From positions 657,251 through 721,250 of the forward strand of contig JAPZSB010000002.1 in NCBI GenBank assembly GCA_027531565.1: a stretch of 64,000 nt of DNA, written 5' to 3'. Position numbers and translations under genes: made by a program. Source of the stretch: Beijerinckiaceae bacterium (GTDB taxonomy: Bacteria; Pseudomonadota; Alphaproteobacteria; Rhizobiales; Beijerinckiaceae). The notes under the pieces are model-generated. The model had not been told where the DNA came from, ran no database searches, and worked only from the letters and a program-made list of their open reading frames with translations. Below are positions 53,536-63,804 of this stretch, in pieces. The stretch's first letter is position 1; every line of letters begins with the position of its first letter.

Positions 53536-54255
53536 ATGTCCGCACTCACCCCCGCCATCCGCGCCAAGCTGATGGGCGTCTCCACCGCGACGCTCTGCAC
53601 CGCTTTGTTCAAGCGCGGTCTCCGCAACCAGTTCCTGCAGGATGTGCGGCCGCTCAACCCGAACCTCCCGAACATGGTCGGCGAGGCCTTCACCCTGCGC
53701 TACATCCCCGCGCGGGAGGATCTTAACCCGATCAGCGTCTTCCAGGACCGCGCGCATCCGCAGCGCAAGGCGGTGGAGGAATGCCCGCCCGGCGCGGTGC
53801 TGGTGATGGACAGCCGGAAGGATCCGCGGGCAGCCTCGGCCGGCTCCATCCTCGTCACGCGGCTGATGGTGCGCGGCGCAGCCGGAGTGGTGACCGATGG
53901 CGGCTTCCGCGACAGCCCGGAAATCGCCGAGATGCCGTTCCCGGCCTATCATAACCGCCCTTCGGCGCCGACCAATCTCACGCTGCATCAGGCGCTCGAC
54001 ATCAATGTGCCGATCGGCTGCGGCGATGTCCCGGTCTGGCCGGGCGACGTGGTGGTGGGGGACCGCGAGGGCGTGATCGTCATCCCCGCGGGGATCGCGG
54101 CAGAGATCGCCGACGAGGCGGTGGAGATGACCGCCTTCGAGGATTTCGTGCTGGAGAAGGTGCAGGGCGGCCGCTCGATCCTCGGGCTCTATCCGCCGAC
54201 CGATCCGGGCACGAAGGGCGAATTCGAGGCCTGGCGGAAACAGCACGGCCGCTGA
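53536..54255 (+). CDS. RraA-like / HMG-CHA aldolase family protein
   Basis: A 239-residue protein of the RraA-like fold. Members include the ribonuclease regulator RraA and 4-hydroxy-4-methyl-2-oxoglutarate/oxaloacetate-cleaving aldolases. The metal- and substrate-site residues are in RGAAGVVTDGGFRDSPEI, followed by VGDREGVIVIPAGIA. Context with sugar-acid dehydratase genes nine bases upstream favours an aldolase or decarboxylase acting on a keto acid over RNase control. It is full length and ends the operon. Confidence 0.87.
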   Translation: MSALTPAIRAKLMGVSTATLCTALFKRGLRNQFLQDVRPLNPNLPNMVGEAFTLRYIPAREDLNPISVFQDRAHPQRKAVEECPPGAVLVMDSRKDPRAASAGSILVTRLMVRGAAGVVTDGGFRDSPEIAEMPFPAYHNRPSAPTNLTLHQALDINVPIGCGDVPVWPGDVVVGDREGVIVIPAGIAAEIADEAVEMTAFEDFVLEKVQGGRSILGLYPPTDPGTKGEFEAWRKQHGR

Positions 54256-54322
54256 CATCCCGTGTCAGGAGCCGAGACGCGCGGTCTTTGAGCGGACATG
54301 AAAGGCGGGTAAGCCTGCCCGC

Positions 54323-56155
54323 ATGTTCCGATGGTTTGAATCCCGACTTGATCCGTTCCCGGCCGAGAGGCCGGGCATGCCGCCGCCCGGGCTCGCGGCC
54401 TTCCTCTGGCACTATATCCGGCCGGTCTGGATGTTGCTGGCCGTCATCACCTTCCTGTCCGCGCTGATCGCGGTGGTGGAAGTGTCGATCTTCTCGATGA
54501 TCGGCACGCTCGTTGACTGGCTGGCGCAGGAAAGCCGCGAGGGCTTTTTCGAGCGCAACGGCGCGCGCCTGACCGGGCTGCTGGTGCTGATCGCGCTGGT
54601 CGCGCCCGCCCTGCACCTCCTCTGGGAATTCGTGTTCCATCAGGGCATGGCGGGCAATTTCCCGATGCGCGTGCGCTGGCTGGCCCATCGCTACCTGCTC
54701 GAGCAGAGCCTGACCTTCTTCCAGAACGAGATGGCCGGGCGGATCGCCACGACCGTGATGCAGACCGCGCTCGCCGTGCGCGAGGCGACGACGAAGATGT
54801 GCGATGTCCTCGTCTATTTCGCAGTCTACGTGCTCGCAGCGCTGGTCTATCTCGCCAGTGCCGACTGGCGGCTCGCCACGCCGCTCTTCGTCTGGGCCGG
54901 CACCTATGTGCTGACGCTGGTGGTGTTCATCCCGAAGCTCGGGCGGATCTCCGAGGCGCAGGCCGATGCGCGCGCGCGGATGACCGGCCGGATCGTCGAC
55001 AGCTACACCAACATGGCCACGGTGAAGCTCTTCGCTCATTCGCGCGCCGAAGCGGATTACGCGCGCGAGAGCATGATGCCGTTCCTTGGCACCGTGCACC
55101 GGCAGATGCGGCTGGTGACGGTGCTGAATGCGCTGCTGCATCTCCAGAATTTCGTGATGCTGGCCGCGCTGGCGGGCCTTTCGGTGCTGCTCTGGCATGC
55201 CGAGATTGTCAGCATCGGCGCCATCGCGGTGGCCATCGCGCTGGCCCTGCGGCTGCAGGGCATGTCGCAATGGATCCTCTGGGAAACCTCGGCCCTGTTC
55301 GAGGCGCTCGGTACGGTGCGCGACGGTGCCGGGCTCCTCTCCCAGCCGCTCACCGTGCTGGACAGGCCCGGCGCCCCGGCGCTTGCACCGGTCCGGGGCG
55401 AGATCCGGTTCGAGGCGGTGACGTTTGATTACGGCAATGGCCGCCATGCGCTGGACGGGCTTTCGCTGACGATCCGGCCGGGCGAGAAGGTGGGCATTGT
55501 CGGCCGTTCCGGGGCGGGCAAGAGCACGCTCGTCGCGCTGCTGCTGCGTCTCTACGATGTCAAGGCCGGGCGGATCCTGATCGACGGGCAGGAGATCAGC
55601 ACGGTCGCGCAGGAATCGCTCCGCGCGCAGATCGCCGTGGTGACGCAGGACACGGCTTTGCTGCACCGGTCCGTCGCGGAGAATATCCGCTACGGCCGGC
55701 CGGATGCGCCGGAATCCCGCGTGATTGCCGCCGCGAAGGCCGCGCATGCCGATGGGTTCATCCGCGACCTTGTCGATGCGCAGGGCCAGCGCGGCTACGA
55801 GGCGCAGGTGGGCGAACGCGGGGTGAAGCTTTCCGGCGGGCAGCGTCAGCGCATCGCGATCGCCCGGGTCTTCCTCAAGGATGCGCCGGTCATCGTGCTC
55901 GACGAGGCGACCTCGGCGCTCGATTCCGAAATCGAGGCCGCGATCCAGGAAAGCCTCGGCCTGCTCGTGCATGGCAAGACGGTCATCGCCATCGCCCATC
56001 GCCTCTCCACCATCGCGGCGATGGATCGCCTCGTCGTGCTCGACAAGGGCCAGGTGGTCGAGGAGGGCACGCATACGGAGCTGATCCGCCGGGGCGGGAT
56101 CTATGCCGATCTCTGGGCGCGGCAATCGGGCGGCTTTATCGGGCACGATGCCTGA
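54323..56155 (+). CDS. ABC exporter (fused permease and ATPase)
   Basis: A 610-residue half-transporter of the MsbA/multidrug type that would homodimerise. Six hydrophobic segments lie at about 35-310. The ATPase domain (about 360-600) has Walker A GRSGAGKST, signature LSGGQRQRIAIAR, Walker B VIVLDEATSALD, and the H-loop in IAIAHRLSTIAA. Substrate is unknown; lipids or drugs are typical. It stands 67 bases after the RraA-like gene on the same strand and is convergent with the molybdenum hydroxylase. Confidence 0.93.
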   Translation: MFRWFESRLDPFPAERPGMPPPGLAAFLWHYIRPVWMLLAVITFLSALIAVVEVSIFSMIGTLVDWLAQESREGFFERNGARLTGLLVLIALVAPALHLLWEFVFHQGMAGNFPMRVRWLAHRYLLEQSLTFFQNEMAGRIATTVMQTALAVREATTKMCDVLVYFAVYVLAALVYLASADWRLATPLFVWAGTYVLTLVVFIPKLGRISEAQADARARMTGRIVDSYTNMATVKLFAHSRAEADYARESMMPFLGTVHRQMRLVTVLNALLHLQNFVMLAALAGLSVLLWHAEIVSIGAIAVAIALALRLQGMSQWILWETSALFEALGTVRDGAGLLSQPLTVLDRPGAPALAPVRGEIRFEAVTFDYGNGRHALDGLSLTIRPGEKVGIVGRSGAGKSTLVALLLRLYDVKAGRILIDGQEISTVAQESLRAQIAVVTQDTALLHRSVAENIRYGRPDAPESRVIAAAKAAHADGFIRDLVDAQGQRGYEAQVGERGVKLSGGQRQRIAIARVFLKDAPVIVLDEATSALDSEIEAAIQESLGLLVHGKTVIAIAHRLSTIAAMDRLVVLDKGQVVEEGTHTELIRRGGIYADLWARQSGGFIGHDA

Positions 56156-56172
56156 GGCGACCCGCTGCCGCC

Positions 56173-58362
56173 TCAGCTGTTCTCGGGCCGGTTGAACGGC
56201 AGGGCGCGGATCCGGCGTTTCGTTGCCGCGAAATAGGCATTGGCCACGGCCGGGCCGATCGGCGGCACACCGGGTTCGCCGACGCCGGTCGGCGCTTCGG
56301 CCGAGGGCAGGATATGCACGTCGACGACGGGCATCTCGTTGAGCCGCAGCACCTCGTAGCCGTCGAAATTGCCCTCGACGACGCGACCCTGATCCATCGT
56401 GATCCGCGATTTCAGGATGGCGCCGAGGCCGAAGCCGATCCCGCCTTCCATCTGGGCCCGGACGTTGTCGGGATTGACGGCGATGCCGCAATCGAGGGCG
56501 CAGGTGACGCGATGGACCCGGGGTTGGTTGCCCTCCACCGAGATCTCGGCGATCTCCGCCGCGATCGTGTCGAAGGATTCCGCCAGCGCGACACCCCGGA
56601 ACCGGCCCGGCGGCAGGGGCGTTTCCCAGCCGGCCTTCTCGGCTGCCAGTTTCAGCACCGCGGCATGGCGGGGATGGTCCTTCAGCAGGTCGAGTCGGAA
56701 GGCGACAGGGTCCTTGCCGGCAGCGGCCGCGAGTTCATCGATGAAGGTCTCGACCGCATAGGCCGTGTGGGTGGAACCGACCGCGCGCCACCAGAGCACC
56801 GGCACGCCGGTGGTCGTTGTGGTCAGTTCGACGCGCATGTTCGGGAAGGCGTAGGGCAGTTCGGCCGCACCCTCGACCGAGGTGACATCGACGCCGTTCT
56901 TCACCATGCCGGCCTCGAAGGGCGTGCCGCCGACAATCGACTGGCCGACAATATGGTTCTGCCAGGCGATGACATTGCCCGAGGCATCGAGCCCGGCCTT
57001 GAGGTGGTGCACATAGGCCGGCCGGTAGCGCCCGGCGCGCATGTCGTCCTCGCGCGTCCATTGAACCCGGACCAGCCGCCCGCCGACGGCCTTCGACACG
57101 GAAACAGCCTCGGCAATCACATCGCCGTCAATCACCGCACGTCGGCCGAAGCCGCCGCCGGTCTTCATGACATGGAGCGTCACCTTGTCCGGCGTGACGC
57201 CGGCGATGCCTGCCGCGATGGCTTGGTAGATATCCGGCATCTGGTGCCCGCCCCAGACCTCGACACGGCCATTCTCGATCCGGGCGATGGCGTTCATCGG
57301 CTCGAGCGCGGCATGGGCGAGATAGGGGAACTCGAACGTCGCCTCCAGCACCTTCGCTGCCGAGGCGAGGGCGCTGCCGACATTGCCGGTATCGGCGGCA
57401 ACGGCCTTGCCCGTCTGCTTCGCCAGCGCATGGTAGCCGGCGAGGATTTCTGCCGTGGAGCGCGTCTCCGCGCCGCTCTCGTCCCATTCGACCGTCACCG
57501 CCTCGCGGGCCTTCAAGGCCCGCCACATGTTGTCGGCCACCACCGCGACGCCGCGCGGCACCTGCACGACATCGACCACGCCGCGCATGGCCTTTGCGCG
57601 CGTGGCATCGACCGCCCTGACCTTCGCGCCGAAACGGGGCGGGTGGATCATCACGGCGGTGAGCAGGCCCGGCAGCCGGACATCGATCGTGAAATTCTGG
57701 CGGCCGGTCGACTTGGCGAGGCTGTCATATTTCCGGAGCGTCTGGCGATCCTTGCCGATATAGATCCAGTCCTCCGGCTTCTTGAGCGGCACCTCCTGCG
57801 GGACCGGCAGCGCAGCGGCCCGGGCCACGACATTGCCGAAGCTGGCATAGCGCGTCCTGTGGCGCAGCATGCCCTTCTCGACCTCGATCTCGGCGGCGGG
57901 CACGTTCCATTCCTGCGCCGCAGCCTGGACCAGCATGAGGCGCGCCGCCGCACCGGCCCTGCGATAACGGTCGAAGGAGGAGGGCGTGCCGGTCGAGCCG
58001 CCCGTGCCCTGGACGGTGCCGCCCCAGCCGATATTGCCGTAGAGGCCGGGATTGCCCCAGCCACCCTCGACGCGGATCTGCGCCCAGTCGGCCATCAGCT
58101 CCTCGTTCACCAGTGTCGCGATGCCGTGATAGATGCCCTGACCCATATCCATATGGGCGGAGAAGATCGTGACCGTGTTGTCGGTTCCGATCCGGATGTA
58201 GCCGGCGAAGGGGTTCTGCCCGCCGCCGGCCTGCGCCCTCGCGTTGCGTGGCGCGAAGCCGATCATCAGGCCGCCGGTCACGGCCGCGGCACCGAGCAGG
58301 AAGCCCCGGCGGGAGGCAATCGGGTCGTTCAGGGCCCTGTCAGCGAGGAAACGCGGGATCAT
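56173..58362 (-). CDS. Isoquinoline 1-oxidoreductase-type molybdenum subunit
   Basis: A 729-residue molybdopterin hydroxylase subunit (IorB/xanthine dehydrogenase family). A twin-arginine signal ([15 protein letters not shown]) exports the folded enzyme. The active-site Glu is in [17 protein letters not shown] near the C terminus, and GGGFGRRAV and [16 protein letters not shown] are cofactor-binding segments. It works with the [2Fe-2S] subunit encoded 15 bases upstream on the same strand. It likely oxidises an N-heterocycle or aldehyde in the periplasm. No third cytochrome subunit or maturation factor is adjacent. Confidence 0.92.
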   Translation of the reverse strand: MIPRFLADRALNDPIASRRGFLLGAAAVTGGLMIGFAPRNARAQAGGGQNPFAGYIRIGTDNTVTIFSAHMDMGQGIYHGIATLVNEELMADWAQIRVEGGWGNPGLYGNIGWGGTVQGTGGSTGTPSSFDRYRRAGAAARLMLVQAAAQEWNVPAAEIEVEKGMLRHRTRYASFGNVVARAAALPVPQEVPLKKPEDWIYIGKDRQTLRKYDSLAKSTGRQNFTIDVRLPGLLTAVMIHPPRFGAKVRAVDATRAKAMRGVVDVVQVPRGVAVVADNMWRALKAREAVTVEWDESGAETRSTAEILAGYHALAKQTGKAVAADTGNVGSALASAAKVLEATFEFPYLAHAALEPMNAIARIENGRVEVWGGHQMPDIYQAIAAGIAGVTPDKVTLHVMKTGGGFGRRAVIDGDVIAEAVSVSKAVGGRLVRVQWTREDDMRAGRYRPAYVHHLKAGLDASGNVIAWQNHIVGQSIVGGTPFEAGMVKNGVDVTSVEGAAELPYAFPNMRVELTTTTTGVPVLWWRAVGSTHTAYAVETFIDELAAAAGKDPVAFRLDLLKDHPRHAAVLKLAAEKAGWETPLPPGRFRGVALAESFDTIAAEIAEISVEGNQPRVHRVTCALDCGIAVNPDNVRAQMEGGIGFGLGAILKSRITMDQGRVVEGNFDGYEVLRLNEMPVVDVHILPSAEAPTGVGEPGVPPIGPAVANAYFAATKRRIRALPFNRPENS

Positions 58363-58377
58363 CGTTGGCTCCGTCTG

Positions 58378-58833
58378 TCAGGCGAGGGCGCGCGCGGCTT
58401 CGTGCACGGCAGCGCGGATGCGGGCATAGGTGGCGCAGCGACAGAGATTGCCGGACAGGGCGGCGTCGATATCCGCATCCGTCGGCCGGTTCTTCTCCGT
58501 CAGCAGGGCGATGGCCGCGAGCACCTGTCCGGACTGGCAATAGCCGCATTGCGGCACGTCGAGCCGGGTCCAGGCTTGCAGGACCGCCTCGGCGACCTTC
58601 CCGCCGGCGCCCTCGATGGTGATAACCTGCCGTCCGGCCACATCGATCAGCTTAAGCTGGCAGGAGCGCGTCGGCTGGCCGTCGACCAGGACGGTACAGG
58701 CGCCACACAGGGCCTGCCCGCAGCCGTATTTCGTGCCGGTCAGCCCGATCCCATCCCGCAGGGCCCAGAGCAACGGCATGTCGGTCTCGAGATCGAGTTC
58801 CTGCTGCTGCCCGTTCACGGAAAAGCGGATCAT
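58378..58833 (-). CDS. [2Fe-2S] subunit of a molybdenum hydroxylase
   Basis: A 151-residue electron-transfer subunit (IorA type). The plant-ferredoxin-like N-terminal cluster is bound by KYGCGQALCGACTV and the later SC, and the second helical-domain cluster by PQCGYCQSGQ and LCRCATYARIR. It passes electrons from the molybdenum centre to an external acceptor. GGGAG precedes the ATG. It is the first gene of the pair; the large subunit gene follows 15 bases downstream. Confidence 0.94.
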   Translation of the reverse strand: MIRFSVNGQQQELDLETDMPLLWALRDGIGLTGTKYGCGQALCGACTVLVDGQPTRSCQLKLIDVAGRQVITIEGAGGKVAEAVLQAWTRLDVPQCGYCQSGQVLAAIALLTEKNRPTDADIDAALSGNLCRCATYARIRAAVHEAARALA

Positions 58834-59004
58834 CGGGATCTCCCGGGAGGGGTTGAAGGGGACGGCTCCCGCGAGCGGGGCCGCGATCGTTTCGGGTACA
58901 CGATCTGTTGATCGTGGCGGCAGCATGGCCGGGCAGGGCCGGCGGGATTTATCCCGTCCAGATATGATAGGAGCGGAGCTGCAATCAACCGGGAGTCCGA
59001 GAGA

Positions 59005-59640
59005 ATGTTCGATGCCCGCCTGCAGGGCCTGATCCAGCCTGTCCTGCAGCCGCCGGCGCGGTGGCTGCTCGCGAACGGGGTTTCGGCGGACCGGATCACG
59101 CTGGCCGGCTTCGTGCCGGGTCTGCTCGCCGTGCCCGCCCTTGCCGCCGGGGCCCATGGCCTTGCCCTGATCCTGATCCTCGCAAACCGGGTCGCGGATG
59201 GCCTCGACGGCGCGGTGGCCCGCCTGCAGGGCCCGACCGATCGCGGGGCCTTCCTCGACATCGCGCTCGATTTCGCCTTCTACGGCCTCGTCGTGCTCGG
59301 TTTCGCTCTGTCGGATCCGGCGGCCAATGCCCTGCCGGCGGCTTTCCTGCTCGCTGCCTTCATGGGAACCGGATCGTCGTTCCTCGCCTTTGCCGTGCTG
59401 GCGGCCCGGCGGGGAATGGCCAGCACGGCCTTCCCCCGCAAGGGCATCTACTATCTCGGCGGGTTGACCGAAGGCGCCGAGACCATTGCCGTCTTCATCG
59501 CGATGGCGCTGTGGCCGGCGGCATTCCCGGTTCTGGCCGTCGTTTTCGCGCTGGCCTGCTGGGTGACCACGATCATGCGCTGGCGGCTCGGCTGGGAGGC
59601 CTTTGCGCAAGAGAGGCCTCGCGAATCGGCATCTCAGTAA
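59005..59640 (+). CDS. CDP-alcohol phosphatidyltransferase family protein
   Basis: A 211-residue membrane enzyme transferring a phosphatidyl-type group from CDP-diacylglycerol or a related nucleotide to an alcohol. The signature DG-x2-AR-x7-G-x3-D-x3-D is in DGLDGAVARLQGPTDRG, then AFLDIALD; the usual spacer is eight, so this is one residue short. About five to six hydrophobic segments surround it. The acceptor is unknown. Its last seven bases overlap the convergent spore coat U gene. Confidence 0.87.
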   Translation: MFDARLQGLIQPVLQPPARWLLANGVSADRITLAGFVPGLLAVPALAAGAHGLALILILANRVADGLDGAVARLQGPTDRGAFLDIALDFAFYGLVVLGFALSDPAANALPAAFLLAAFMGTGSSFLAFAVLAARRGMASTAFPRKGIYYLGGLTEGAETIAVFIAMALWPAAFPVLAVVFALACWVTTIMRWRLGWEAFAQERPRESASQ

Positions 59641-60584
59641 TTCACCGTGACCACGACCGTATCGGTGTACACACCCGGTGTCGGGGTGGTCTGCACGGGA
59701 ACACGTCCATAGACCGGCACGGCCACCGTATTGCCGGTTCCGGTGCCCGAGAGCGTGTTGGTGCCGAGCGTATCGCCCCAGGGCTGGGTCCGGGCGATAT
59801 CGCGATAGAGGCCATAGGTCACGAATTCCGCCCCTTTGGTCATGCGGCGGAGCGTCGGGTTGGTGGCGCCGGAAAGCCCGCCATTGAGCTGGACCTGGTA
59901 AGGCAGGGAAGTCGAGCAGGCGACGCCGAGATTGGTCGAGGCATCGATGTTCGCCGTGAGCGCGGTCGGGTTGCCAAAATTCATCGTCGCCGAGGTCACG
60001 ACGCATTTGGCCGGCACCGTCGCCGACATGGCGAAGGCCCAGGCCAGCGTGCCCTGCGTCATCGCCGGGCAAAGCGTGCCCGTGGTGATGTAGCGGCTGC
60101 GCTGATGGGTGAAGGTGCCGTTGAAATTGGCGGTGTAGGTGCCCGGAGGCGCGGTCTGCTGGCCAGCGAAGACACGGCCATACATGGTGACCGAAACCGG
60201 GGTGGAAGTGCCGGATGCATTGAGAGGAACCAGCACCTCGACGCCGGCACCGCCGGTTTTCCAGCTGCTCCATTTCACCGTCCGGCCGGGATCGGAATAG
60301 AACTGGTAGGTCAGCAGGTTGGTGCCGCTCAAAGCGCGTCGGACGCCGCCGACCGTCCCGGTATTCGGATCGCCGACATTGAGGCAGACCCGGACCGTCT
60401 GGTTCGCAGTGCCGGTGCAGCTCACGGAGATGGTGGCGGTGACGTCCACTGCCGCATTGAGCAGCACGTCGACCGTGCCGAAATTGATCGTGGCCGGCCG
60501 GGTGATCGTGCAGGTCTGGGCCTGAACCGTCCCCGACAGGGCCATGAAAACCAGCAACAGGATGCCATAGACCTGGCGCCGCAT
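59634..60584 (-). CDS. Two-domain spore coat U (Csu tip adhesin-like) protein
   Basis: A 316-residue exported protein with a signal peptide (about 1-22, ending VQAQT) and two spore coat protein U domains (about 24-165 and 180-316). Each begins with a cysteine-containing strand (TCTITRPATINFG; KCVVTSATMNFG), the second ending in the donor-strand-like VYTDTVVVTVNY. The two-domain plan matches CsuE, the tip adhesin of archaic chaperone-usher pili that bind abiotic surfaces. It starts one base after the usher stop, so it ends the pilus operon. Confidence 0.88.
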   Translation of the reverse strand: MRRQVYGILLLVFMALSGTVQAQTCTITRPATINFGTVDVLLNAAVDVTATISVSCTGTANQTVRVCLNVGDPNTGTVGGVRRALSGTNLLTYQFYSDPGRTVKWSSWKTGGAGVEVLVPLNASGTSTPVSVTMYGRVFAGQQTAPPGTYTANFNGTFTHQRSRYITTGTLCPAMTQGTLAWAFAMSATVPAKCVVTSATMNFGNPTALTANIDASTNLGVACSTSLPYQVQLNGGLSGATNPTLRRMTKGAEFVTYGLYRDIARTQPWGDTLGTNTLSGTGTGNTVAVPVYGRVPVQTTPTPGVYTDTVVVTVNY

Positions 60585-60585
60585 T

Positions 60586-63045
60586 TCACCCTCCCTTGCA
60601 TGCGAGGGGCCCGACCCGACCGGTCGGCCCCTTGCGGTCCGCCCGGGTGAAGCTGGCCTGACAGGTCCTGTCGCCCTGCTGCACCACGAGCGTGTTCGAA
60701 TCCCCGATTCCCGGGATGAAGATCATGCCGCCATAGCCGATCGTGTAAGTCGTGCCGGTCTCGGCATGGGTGACAATCGCGCCGATCGGGATCGCCTCGC
60801 CCTTCTCGTCGGTCAGCTGGATTCGTGCCGTATCCTGCGCGGCAATCGTCTTGACCCGGACGGTGCTCGAGCCGCGGAAGCCGGGAATGACATCCTGTTC
60901 GGTCAGCGTCACATGGTTGCCGGCCGGCACGGTTTCCGGCGAGATGGCGATCTTCGAGCGCTGGAAGGAGCGCAGGTCGGGCACCACGGCCTTGCCGAAC
61001 CAGTTCGTCGTGGCGACGGGGCGGTTCTCGTGCAGGACCTCGACTCCGGGCGCGCCGGCATCGACGATCGCGAAGGCGTCATGGACGCGGCGGCTCGGGA
61101 AAACGCCGGCGGTATTGGCCACGACCGCGCTGTCGAGTTCGACGAAGCCGCCGACGAACCGGTCATCCTGCCGGATGCCTGCGCCGATCTGCGCCCAGGG
61201 GTTGCGGTACACGCCGCTGGCGCCGCGCTGCATGGTGGTGCCCTCGTTGGTATAGACGCGCCAGCCGTAATCGCTTGCCTTCGGCCCGAGGGGGCGGATC
61301 GCCTCGAAGCTGGCGCTGCGCGTGTCGCGGCTTCCGGCAATCGAACTGGTGAGGATGATGTCATCGCCCAGCGAGAAGGACAGGCCGGCGCTGATCCCCG
61401 CCTGCCGGTTATCGGCGAGATCGGAATAGGCCGCGACGAACATGTTGTATTTCTTATTGAACGTCTGCGAGTAGGTCAGGCTCAGCAGATGCGATTTCTC
61501 GCCATCGGCGCGCTCGAGATTGACGAAGCTTGCCGCCATCGAGGCGTTCCATTTCGGCAGGGGCACGCCCATCGTGAACCGGTCGACGGCCTTTGGCATC
61601 CGGGCGGAACGGTTGAGCACGAAGAAGCCGGAATCGACGAGATCTCCCGTGGTATCGGGCTTGACCTGCCGCGCGGTGATCGAGGCGACATCCTCGTACC
61701 GGCCGATGGTGCGCTGGGTGCTGACGCCGACGAAGATGCCACGCATGGTGTTCTGCCAGCTGGCATGGAACAGCCCGCCCAGTGCGTCACGGTGCCAGCT
61801 TGCCGCGCCGGCCACGCTGAACAGGCCGATTTTCCCGGCGCCGAATGTCACCCCCGCGCCGCCATTGGCGAGGCCGGGCGTCGATTCCGCATGGGCCTCG
61901 AGGGTCAGGTTGTCGGTCAATCCGTAGCGGAGCGTGCCCATGCCGATCCATTTGCGACCGTAATCGAAGGATTCGACCGCATAATTGTAGCGCGGCAGGC
62001 CGCCGTCGATCGAATAGTCGAACTGGCCGGAATCAAGGAGTTTCGACGAGGTGAAGAAGGGGACGGTCGTCACCGTCTCGCGGCCGGTCACATCGCGCAC
62101 CACCACCCGCGCCGTGCCGGATTCGCCCGGAACCGGGATGTTGTTCAGCCGGAAGGGGCCAGCCCCGACATCGCGGCTGGCGACGCGGATATTGTCGACA
62201 TAGACCTCTACCGTCGAGGGAACGGCGGCGCTGCCGCCGACGCTCGGCAGCGGTGCCGTGACCAGATCGGGCCGGAGCGCGAACTGGCGGCTGATCTGCC
62301 CGCCGCCATAGCGGATCGGACGGGTCCAGTTCAGGCCGCCGCTGATCGCATCGCCGGCGGTGACGAGCGTCATCGTCTCCGGATGGGCATAGACGAACGA
62401 GGATTCCAGCCGGAGGATACCCTTCTTGGCGAGGGTCGTTCCGGCAATGGCGGTGTTCTGGAGGACGCCGACGGGCGAGAAGGCCCGGTGATCGAGCGTG
62501 ACCGAGCCGGTATTGAACAGCTTGGTCGATTGCGTGTAGCCGCGGGTCGACGTGCCGTACAGGTTGTAGTTCAGCACCTGGCCGAAATCGTTCGAGATAC
62601 CGATCTTCTCCTGCGTGACATGGCCGACGGGTTCGTTGGCGTTGTATTCCTTCGCGAGCCGCATTTCCGGCGTCAGGCTGACATGGAGCTTCTGGGCGGG
62701 CTCGTCATAGCGCAGGCCGAAGCCGGGGATCGTTTCCAGCTCGATCAGGTCCTGGTCGTTGCCCTTCGGCACCGCCACGCCGATCTCGCGGAGTTCGGAG
62801 CGTTTCGACAGGAAACGGCCGTCCGGGCGGCGATGGAATTCGGCAATCAGGTTGGTCGGGTCTCCGTTGATGAAGACCTCGAGCATGAGTTTCTGGCTGC
62901 CCTCCGGCGGCTTGGTTGCGGCGAGGATCCCCTGCGGCAGGACAAGGCCCAGCAGAAGCACCAAGACCCGGCAGAGCCGGGCCATCATGCGGTCGGGCCG
63001 CATGTCGTTCAGGTGCTGGGTCTGACGGGGCGAAGCTCTGGCCAT
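60586..63045 (-). CDS. Csu-type outer membrane usher
   Basis: An 819-residue usher forming the outer-membrane pore that assembles and secretes pilus subunits. It has a signal peptide (about 20-42), N-terminal chaperone-binding domain, beta-barrel with a plug (VEVYVDNIRVASRDVGAGPF is typical of the plug), and C-terminal domains ending TCQASFTRADRKG. It lies 33 bases after the chaperone gene and one base before the adhesin gene, so the three are one operon. The N-terminal Arg-rich stretch before the signal may be non-coding leader. Confidence 0.92.
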   Translation of the reverse strand: MARASPRQTQHLNDMRPDRMMARLCRVLVLLLGLVLPQGILAATKPPEGSQKLMLEVFINGDPTNLIAEFHRRPDGRFLSKRSELREIGVAVPKGNDQDLIELETIPGFGLRYDEPAQKLHVSLTPEMRLAKEYNANEPVGHVTQEKIGISNDFGQVLNYNLYGTSTRGYTQSTKLFNTGSVTLDHRAFSPVGVLQNTAIAGTTLAKKGILRLESSFVYAHPETMTLVTAGDAISGGLNWTRPIRYGGGQISRQFALRPDLVTAPLPSVGGSAAVPSTVEVYVDNIRVASRDVGAGPFRLNNIPVPGESGTARVVVRDVTGRETVTTVPFFTSSKLLDSGQFDYSIDGGLPRYNYAVESFDYGRKWIGMGTLRYGLTDNLTLEAHAESTPGLANGGAGVTFGAGKIGLFSVAGAASWHRDALGGLFHASWQNTMRGIFVGVSTQRTIGRYEDVASITARQVKPDTTGDLVDSGFFVLNRSARMPKAVDRFTMGVPLPKWNASMAASFVNLERADGEKSHLLSLTYSQTFNKKYNMFVAAYSDLADNRQAGISAGLSFSLGDDIILTSSIAGSRDTRSASFEAIRPLGPKASDYGWRVYTNEGTTMQRGASGVYRNPWAQIGAGIRQDDRFVGGFVELDSAVVANTAGVFPSRRVHDAFAIVDAGAPGVEVLHENRPVATTNWFGKAVVPDLRSFQRSKIAISPETVPAGNHVTLTEQDVIPGFRGSSTVRVKTIAAQDTARIQLTDEKGEAIPIGAIVTHAETGTTYTIGYGGMIFIPGIGDSNTLVVQQGDRTCQASFTRADRKGPTGRVGPLACKGG

Positions 63046-63078
63046 GGCAACCTTTCCGGTCGCATCCTCCCGGTTCGG

Positions 63079-63804
63079 TCAGCGCAGGCCCGCAGCCTGT
63101 CCGGTGACCGTGCCGCGCTCGGTCGTGGCCGTGATCGTGCCGCCCGAGCCGGAAGCCCGGCCTGGCGACAGCCATTCCATGGTTGAATTGGCCAGGGCAT
63201 AGCCGAGCAGCCCGTTCCCGAAGCTCACATTCTGGCCACCGGGGAGCCGGACCGAGACATTCGACAGGCGGACGCGGCGGTCGCCGCTGTTCGTTGCCCG
63301 CAGGACGAGGCGTCCGTTGCGGGTGCCGACCGACCAGCTCAGCTGGGCGGGCTTGCCTTCCGGGCCAAGCAGGAAAACGGGGATCGAGTGGCGGACCACC
63401 ATCGCGATCGTGCCGGATTGCTGGCGGTTCGGATCGGGCAGTTCGTCGACCAGCACGCGATAGGCCTGTTCCTGCGCGACGGGCTGGCGGTTCACCCGGA
63501 CAAGCCGGACCGAATAGGTGGTGCCGGGCTGGAGGGTCGTCATGGGTGGCGATGCGGTGAGGTCGTCGGTCTCGTCGAGGCTCTCCTCGCCATTCTCCTG
63601 CGACCAGCGATAGACGCGGGTCTGGACGGCGATCGGGGCCTGCCCGGTATTGCGGATCTGGATCGTGGCGCTGGGGCTGTCCGCCCGGAGCTCGATCAGG
63701 ACCGGCGAGGCCTGCAGGGCCGCCGCCACGGCGCCCTGAGGTGCCAGCGCTCCTGTCAGCGCAAGAAAAACCATTGAAATCAATGCGATGACTGGCTTTT
63801 TCAT
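63079..63804 (-). CDS. Csu-type periplasmic pilus chaperone
   Basis: A 241-residue chaperone of the PapD/CsuC fold that caps pilus subunits by donor-strand complementation. The signal peptide is about 1-28 (ending AVAAA). Two immunoglobulin-like domains follow, with the first-domain ASPVLIELRADSPSATIQIRN and the G1-like alternating strand VNRQPVAQEQAYRVLVDELP. GGAGG lies five bases before the ATG. It is the first complete gene of the pilus operon seen here; major pilin genes would lie beyond the right edge. Confidence 0.9.
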   Translation of the reverse strand: MKKPVIALISMVFLALTGALAPQGAVAAALQASPVLIELRADSPSATIQIRNTGQAPIAVQTRVYRWSQENGEESLDETDDLTASPPMTTLQPGTTYSVRLVRVNRQPVAQEQAYRVLVDELPDPNRQQSGTIAMVVRHSIPVFLLGPEGKPAQLSWSVGTRNGRLVLRATNSGDRRVRLSNVSVRLPGGQNVSFGNGLLGYALANSTMEWLSPGRASGSGGTITATTERGTVTGQAAGLR

